Origin: Helicobacter sp.
GTDB taxonomy: Bacteria > Campylobacterota > Campylobacteria > Campylobacterales > Helicobacteraceae
DNA length: 9,045 nucleotides
NCBI GenBank assembly: GCA_022766795.1
Contig: JALEPE010000080.1
Coordinates: forward strand, 1-9,045
Direction of reading: 5' to 3'
Shown here: piece by piece, positions 6,251 to 9,045 of the stretch
Position numbering within the stretch: the first letter of the stretch is position 1
Layout: each line of letters opens with the position of its first letter
Notes under the pieces: generated by a model
Told to the model about the DNA's origin: nothing
Seen by the model: the letters and a program-made list of their open reading frames with translations, nothing else
Database searches by the model: none
Made by a program: the position numbers and the translations under genes

Positions 6251-7192
6251 TTACACTCCCGCGATTGCATAGAGTTGCACGACACCCACAACATTAAAAG
6301 AATCCATCACAACCAGTTCTTTGATTTTATATTGCAGCATTAACGATTCCGCTTCGCTTGCCATTGCTTCTTGTCTAATAGTCTTAGGATTACGTGTCAT
6401 AATCTCTTTTGCAAGCGCATTGAATTTCTCTGCATTTAATGCCCGTCTTAAATCTCCGTCTGTAATGATTCCAAGTAATTTTTTATCCTCTAACACAAGG
6501 CACATTCCAAGCTTACCGGAAGTCATTGTAGCAATAAGTTGCTTAAATGTGGAATCTGGAGCGACAATTGGTAAATTTTGCGCCACCATTACATCTTTCA
6601 CGCGTGTGAGAAGTTTCCGCCCTAAACTACCACCGGGGTGAAATAGCGCAAAATCCTCTGGTTTAAAATTTCGCGCACGCATTAACGCAACAGCAATCGC
6701 ATCACCCATTGCCAAAGTCGCAGTGGTAGAACTTGTAGGCGCGAGCTGCAAAGGACACGCCTCTTTCTCTACGCTAATGTTTAAAAAATAATCACACTCT
6801 TTAACCAAAGTAGAATCACGCTTACCGCAAAGCGCAATAAGTGGAATCTTGCGCGCTTTAATAGAGGGAATGAGGCGCAAAATTTCCTCACTTTCACCGG
6901 AATTTGAAATCGTCAAAACCGCGTCCCCGTAAGTTAGCATTCCTAAATCCCCGTGCAATGCTTCAGCGGGGTGCATAAAAAAGCTAGGCGTCCCTGTACT
7001 TGCTAAAGTCGCGGCAATTTTCGCACCGATATGCCCAGACTTCCCCATTCCACTAACAACCAAACGCCCTTTAATACCTAAAATTAGCTCAATAACGGCA
7101 TTAAAATCTAATCCAACAGACTCTTTTAATCCCAAAATTGCACTAGATTCTAAATCAAAAACTTCTTTTGCAACTGCGATAAAATCACGCAT
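6251..7192 (-). CDS. kdsD: D-arabinose 5-phosphate isomerase (KdsD/KpsF family)
   Basis: This cytoplasmic enzyme interconverts D-ribulose 5-phosphate and D-arabinose 5-phosphate, the first committed step toward Kdo for the lipopolysaccharide inner core. The 313-residue protein (E. coli KdsD has 328) has an N-terminal SIS sugar-isomerase domain at about residues 35-190 and two CBS domains at about 195-255 and 260-313. Conserved motifs are VSGMGKSGHIG, STGTPSFFMHPAEALHGDLG, ISNSGESEE, EACPLQLAPTSSTTATLAMG and FHPGGSLGRKLL. With an 8-residue offset, the residues reported as catalytic in E. coli KdsD (K59, E111, E152, H193) fall on K51, E103, E144 and H185, all present. ATG 7192 follows AAGGA by 6 bases, and that site overlaps the stop of the upstream antiporter, 9 bases away, so the two genes are very likely co-transcribed and coupled. 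In a capsule locus the paralogue would be called kpsF; no capsule genes are visible here. Confidence 0.95.
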   Translation of the reverse strand: MRDFIAVAKEVFDLESSAILGLKESVGLDFNAVIELILGIKGRLVVSGMGKSGHIGAKIAATLASTGTPSFFMHPAEALHGDLGMLTYGDAVLTISNSGESEEILRLIPSIKARKIPLIALCGKRDSTLVKECDYFLNISVEKEACPLQLAPTSSTTATLAMGDAIAVALMRARNFKPEDFALFHPGGSLGRKLLTRVKDVMVAQNLPIVAPDSTFKQLIATMTSGKLGMCLVLEDKKLLGIITDGDLRRALNAEKFNALAKEIMTRNPKTIRQEAMASEAESLMLQYKIKELVVMDSFNVVGVVQLYAIAGV

Positions 7193-7201
7193 TTCATATC
7201 C

Positions 7202-8503
7202 TTAAAGAAAATTCACAGCAATCGTGCCACCAATAATGAGAGGAATATTATACATTAAAAATGTCGGCACACAAGTGTCCCAAATATGGTTATGCTGGTG
7301 GTCTATATTTAAGCCCGAAGTGGGTCCTAATGTACTATCACTCGCCGGACTTCCCGCATCACCTAATGCACCTGCAATTCCAACCAACAAAATAATTGCT
7401 GCGGGCGAAAAGCCAAGTGCTAATCCAATCGGACAATAAATGGCAGCGATGATTGGAATCGTGCCAAAAGAAGTTCCAATCCCCATTGTTACAAGCAAAC
7501 CCACAAGCAACATCATTAGCGCACTTAGAATTTTGCCTTGTGTTAATGTTGTAACATAATCCACCAACACGCCAATAGAACCAGTTTCTTTCAAAACCGC
7601 CCCAAACCCTGCTGCTACAAGTATTACAAACGCAATAAATGCCATCATTTTAAAGCCATTTTCCATAACCTCATCAATATCTTTCCACAAGATTCCACCA
7701 AATGCAATCATTATCATTAAACCACACAAACCACCAAGTGGCAAAGAATGTAGCCAAAGCTGCACAACAAATGCAACAATCGCACTGATTAACACCACTA
7801 AATCTTTGCGTTCTAATTTTTGTTTCTCTAAATTTTGCAGTGCATCTTTTGAAAGAAATGTATTTTGATACTCACGTGGCTTACGATAAAACACAAAGAT
7901 TCCAAGCAAAAGCCCGACAAGCATACAAGCTCCCCCTATCCACATCACACTTGCAACATCATCTAAATGCACAGCAATACCATTTTGATTTAACTGATCA
8001 CGTAAGATCGTGTGAAAGATAAGCCCAAATCCAGCTCCAAAACTCACATAAGGTGCCTTCAATCCAAAAGTTAATGCACAAGCAACTGCGCGTCTATCAA
8101 TCTTTAAATGATTCATAAGAGGAATGAGTGGTGGAATAAGAATCGGAATAAATGCGATATGCACAGGAATAAGATTCTGTGAAAAACACGCAAAAAACGC
8201 AAGTGATAAGCAAAACATTAAACGGCGATTCTGAATAAATTTTGCGATATAGTGGATTAGAATCGCGGTTAAATTTGTCTGCGCAATCGCACTAGCAAGC
8301 GCACCAAGCAAGACATAGCTTAAGGCAGTTTCTAAATTTCCAGCCATTCCAGAAATTAGCACACTAATGCTTTTTTCAATCCCAAGCCCTCCTAAAACTC
8401 CCGCGGTAAGCGCGGAAATTAGAATCGCCAACAGCACATTCAAACGCGCTAAACACAGCACGCCCATAAGCACAACAGACACAACAACTGGATTTGTTAG
8501 CAT
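7202..8503 (-). CDS. NhaC-type Na+/H+ antiporter family protein
   Basis: A 433-residue inner-membrane protein with about 11-12 hydrophobic segments, beginning with VVVSVVLMGVLCLARLNVLL and ending with PLIIGGTIAVNFL. Two halves are separated by a charged cytoplasmic loop near residues 207-234 (RKPREYQNTFLSKDALQNLE). The ion-transporter motifs are in the C-terminal half: GIGTSFGTIPIIAA (341-354), GDAGSPASDSTLGPTSGL (381-398) and the His-rich DHQHNHIWDTCVPTF (401-415). These place it in the Na_H_antiporter (NhaC-like) group that includes poorly characterised bacterial members such as B. subtilis YuiF; the true substrate could be a cation or an organic anion or amino acid, so no gene symbol is given. 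ATG 8503 is preceded by AAAGG sites in TTTAAAGGTTAAAGGC; the frame appears complete and undamaged. It is first in a two-gene operon with kdsD; any link between transport and Kdo synthesis is speculative, and the pairing may be merely positional. Confidence 0.88.
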   Translation of the reverse strand: MLTNPVVVSVVLMGVLCLARLNVLLAILISALTAGVLGGLGIEKSISVLISGMAGNLETALSYVLLGALASAIAQTNLTAILIHYIAKFIQNRRLMFCLSLAFFACFSQNLIPVHIAFIPILIPPLIPLMNHLKIDRRAVACALTFGLKAPYVSFGAGFGLIFHTILRDQLNQNGIAVHLDDVASVMWIGGACMLVGLLLGIFVFYRKPREYQNTFLSKDALQNLEKQKLERKDLVVLISAIVAFVVQLWLHSLPLGGLCGLMIMIAFGGILWKDIDEVMENGFKMMAFIAFVILVAAGFGAVLKETGSIGVLVDYVTTLTQGKILSALMMLLVGLLVTMGIGTSFGTIPIIAAIYCPIGLALGFSPAAIILLVGIAGALGDAGSPASDSTLGPTSGLNIDHQHNHIWDTCVPTFLMYNIPLIIGGTIAVNFL

Positions 8504-8529
8504 GCCTTTAACCTTTAAAAATAAATGCG

Positions 8530-8535
8530 ATTCTA
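8530..8535 (-). promoter_or_regulatory. Probable -10 box for the antiporter-kdsD operon
   Basis: On the minus strand TAGAAT (one mismatch to TATAAT) lies 26 bases upstream of the antiporter ATG, within AAGATAGAATCG. No -35 box is evident. It is the best candidate in the 110-base gap between flgL and the antiporter gene, but AT-rich DNA yields such boxes easily. Confidence 0.3.
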
Positions 8536-8575
8536 TCTTAAAGATGCTTGGAATAGGATAATTTAAAGCAAGATT

Positions 8576-8589
8576 CTATGATTTCATAG
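8576..8589. repeat. 14-bp palindrome downstream of flgL
   Basis: CTATGA-TT-TCATAG is a perfect 6-bp inverted repeat with a 2-base centre. It lies 4 bases beyond the GC-rich hairpin after flgL. It may be part of a two-hairpin termination region or a protein-binding site near the antiporter promoter. Seen directly; function inferred. Confidence 0.35.
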
Positions 8590-8593
8590 GATT

Positions 8594-8609
8594 GGCGGAT
8601 TTCTCCGCC
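8594..8609 (-). terminator. GC-rich hairpin right after the flgL stop
   Basis: The stem GGCGGA/TCCGCC with a 4-base loop (tttc on the plus strand) begins 4 bases after the flgL stop codon, the GC-richest patch in this gap. In the flgL direction it is followed by AATCC and then the second palindrome rather than a clean T-run, so it is an atypical terminator. On the plus strand the stem is followed by TTTCTT, so it could work better against plus-strand transcription, although no plus-strand gene is seen here. Confidence 0.45.
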
Positions 8610-8613
8610 TTTC

Positions 8614-9045
8614 TTATAGATAATTTACAAGAGAGAGTTGTGAGATTTTACCAATCGTTGAAAGCATTGCTTGATAATTCAAAGAGAGAGTTGAAAACTG
8701 CAAGTAAGCCTCTGCAAAATCTGTATCAATCGTTTCAGAACGCAAAGTTTTTGCTTGGACGATTAGCGTCTCTGTGCGCTCAATAGAATATGAAAATGCG
8801 TTCCCCTGCGAACCATTTTTGGTATGTATTTTATTAACATGGTCTGCTAAATGATCAAACACCAATAAGGCATTTTGCACGCCGGGATTCCGCATTGAGC
8901 TATCATACGCACTTGTCCCACCCGGACGATAAGAGCCAACCTCCAATGCTTCAATCATCGCATCAATTTGTGAGAAAAAATTAACATGGGGATCGTCTGC
9001 CACAATTGCGCTATTTGCTTGAAATGTTAAAGCAGGGTGTCCAGC
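8614..9045 (-). CDS. flgL: Flagellar hook-associated protein FlgL, C-terminal part
   Basis: The frame is open from the right edge of the window (9045) to TAA 8614-8616, giving 144 codons; the start lies outside. The GTG at 9003 is an internal valine codon, not a start. FlgL (HAP3) forms the junction between the flagellar hook and the flagellin filament. The C-terminal helical domain that packs in the filament core is clear: VNFFSQIDAMIEALEVGSYR, MRNPGVQNALLVFDHLADHV, KTLRSETIDTDFAEAYLQFS and the terminal LNYQAMLSTIGKISQLSLVN. The RSE...DTDFAEA motif and the Leu/Gln-rich last helix are typical of flagellin-family C-termini, and the FDHLADHVNKIHTKNGSQ segment points to FlgL over flagellin. Full-length epsilonproteobacterial FlgL is usually about 750-830 residues, so only roughly the last fifth is seen. 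No lesion is visible. Confidence 0.85.
   Translation of the reverse strand, partial: AGHPALTFQANSAIVADDPHVNFFSQIDAMIEALEVGSYRPGGTSAYDSSMRNPGVQNALLVFDHLADHVNKIHTKNGSQGNAFSYSIERTETLIVQAKTLRSETIDTDFAEAYLQFSTLSLNYQAMLSTIGKISQLSLVNYL

Noticed and set aside
6321..6641. Plus-strand 106-codon open frame inside kdsD
   Set aside because: Fully antisense to a well-conserved enzyme gene, with no recognisable motif; a shadow frame.
8592..8786. Plus-strand open frame antisense to flgL
   Set aside because: Lies opposite the flgL C-terminal codons and starts inside the hairpin; no independent support.
1..9045. CRISPR arrays, rRNA, insertion sequences or transposase genes
   Set aside because: No regularly spaced repeats, no rRNA-like segments and no transposase motifs were seen on either strand.

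Overview
The window looks like a chromosome segment of a Campylobacterota species, most likely a Helicobacter. This is inferred from protein content only: a FlgL C-terminus of epsilonproteobacterial type, VirB/ComB-like proteins resembling the H. pylori ComB set, a KpsF/KdsD-type isomerase, AT-rich coding DNA, and promoters with a recognisable -10 box but no clear -35 box. No species can be named.

Layout. (1) Bases 3-359 hold the end of a very AT-rich plus-strand gene (about 20% G+C by my count) that runs off the left edge and is not recognised. (2) Bases 384-532 hold a small palindrome, a tandem repeat, a good sigma70-type promoter, a ribosome binding site and a 23-codon open frame that stops at a breakpoint. 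(3) Bases 505-4214, minus strand, are a decayed type IV secretion fragment in transcription order virB4 (C-terminal part only), virB9, virB10, virB11 (3' end missing). Every gene carries independent inactivating lesions: a lost start codon, nonsense codons, frameshifts in short repeats, an internal deletion and truncation at both outer ends. (4) Bases 4351-5055, plus strand, encode an intact membrane-anchored SIMPL-domain (DUF541) protein, tightly followed by a broken family 2 glycosyltransferase gene (5057-6177). (5) The minus strand then carries two intact genes that read as an operon: a 433-residue NhaC-type antiporter (7202-8503) and kdsD, arabinose-5-phosphate isomerase (6251-7192), whose ribosome binding site overlaps the antiporter stop codon. 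(6) The right edge is the last 144 codons of flgL on the minus strand, followed by two small hairpins.

How it fits together. kdsD supplies the first step of Kdo synthesis for lipopolysaccharide, and the glycosyltransferase, when intact, probably acted on a surface glycan. The type IV segment is not functional: no gene in it is complete, and virB8 and the virB4 N-terminal part are absent. Lesions are confined to this fragment and the glycosyltransferase, while the SIMPL gene, kdsD, the antiporter gene and the visible part of flgL read cleanly. That pattern argues for genuine decay of accessory DNA over general sequencing error. I found no new functional system. The points most worth a second look are the left breakpoint of the type IV fragment, the direct virB4-virB9 junction, and the broken glycosyltransferase.
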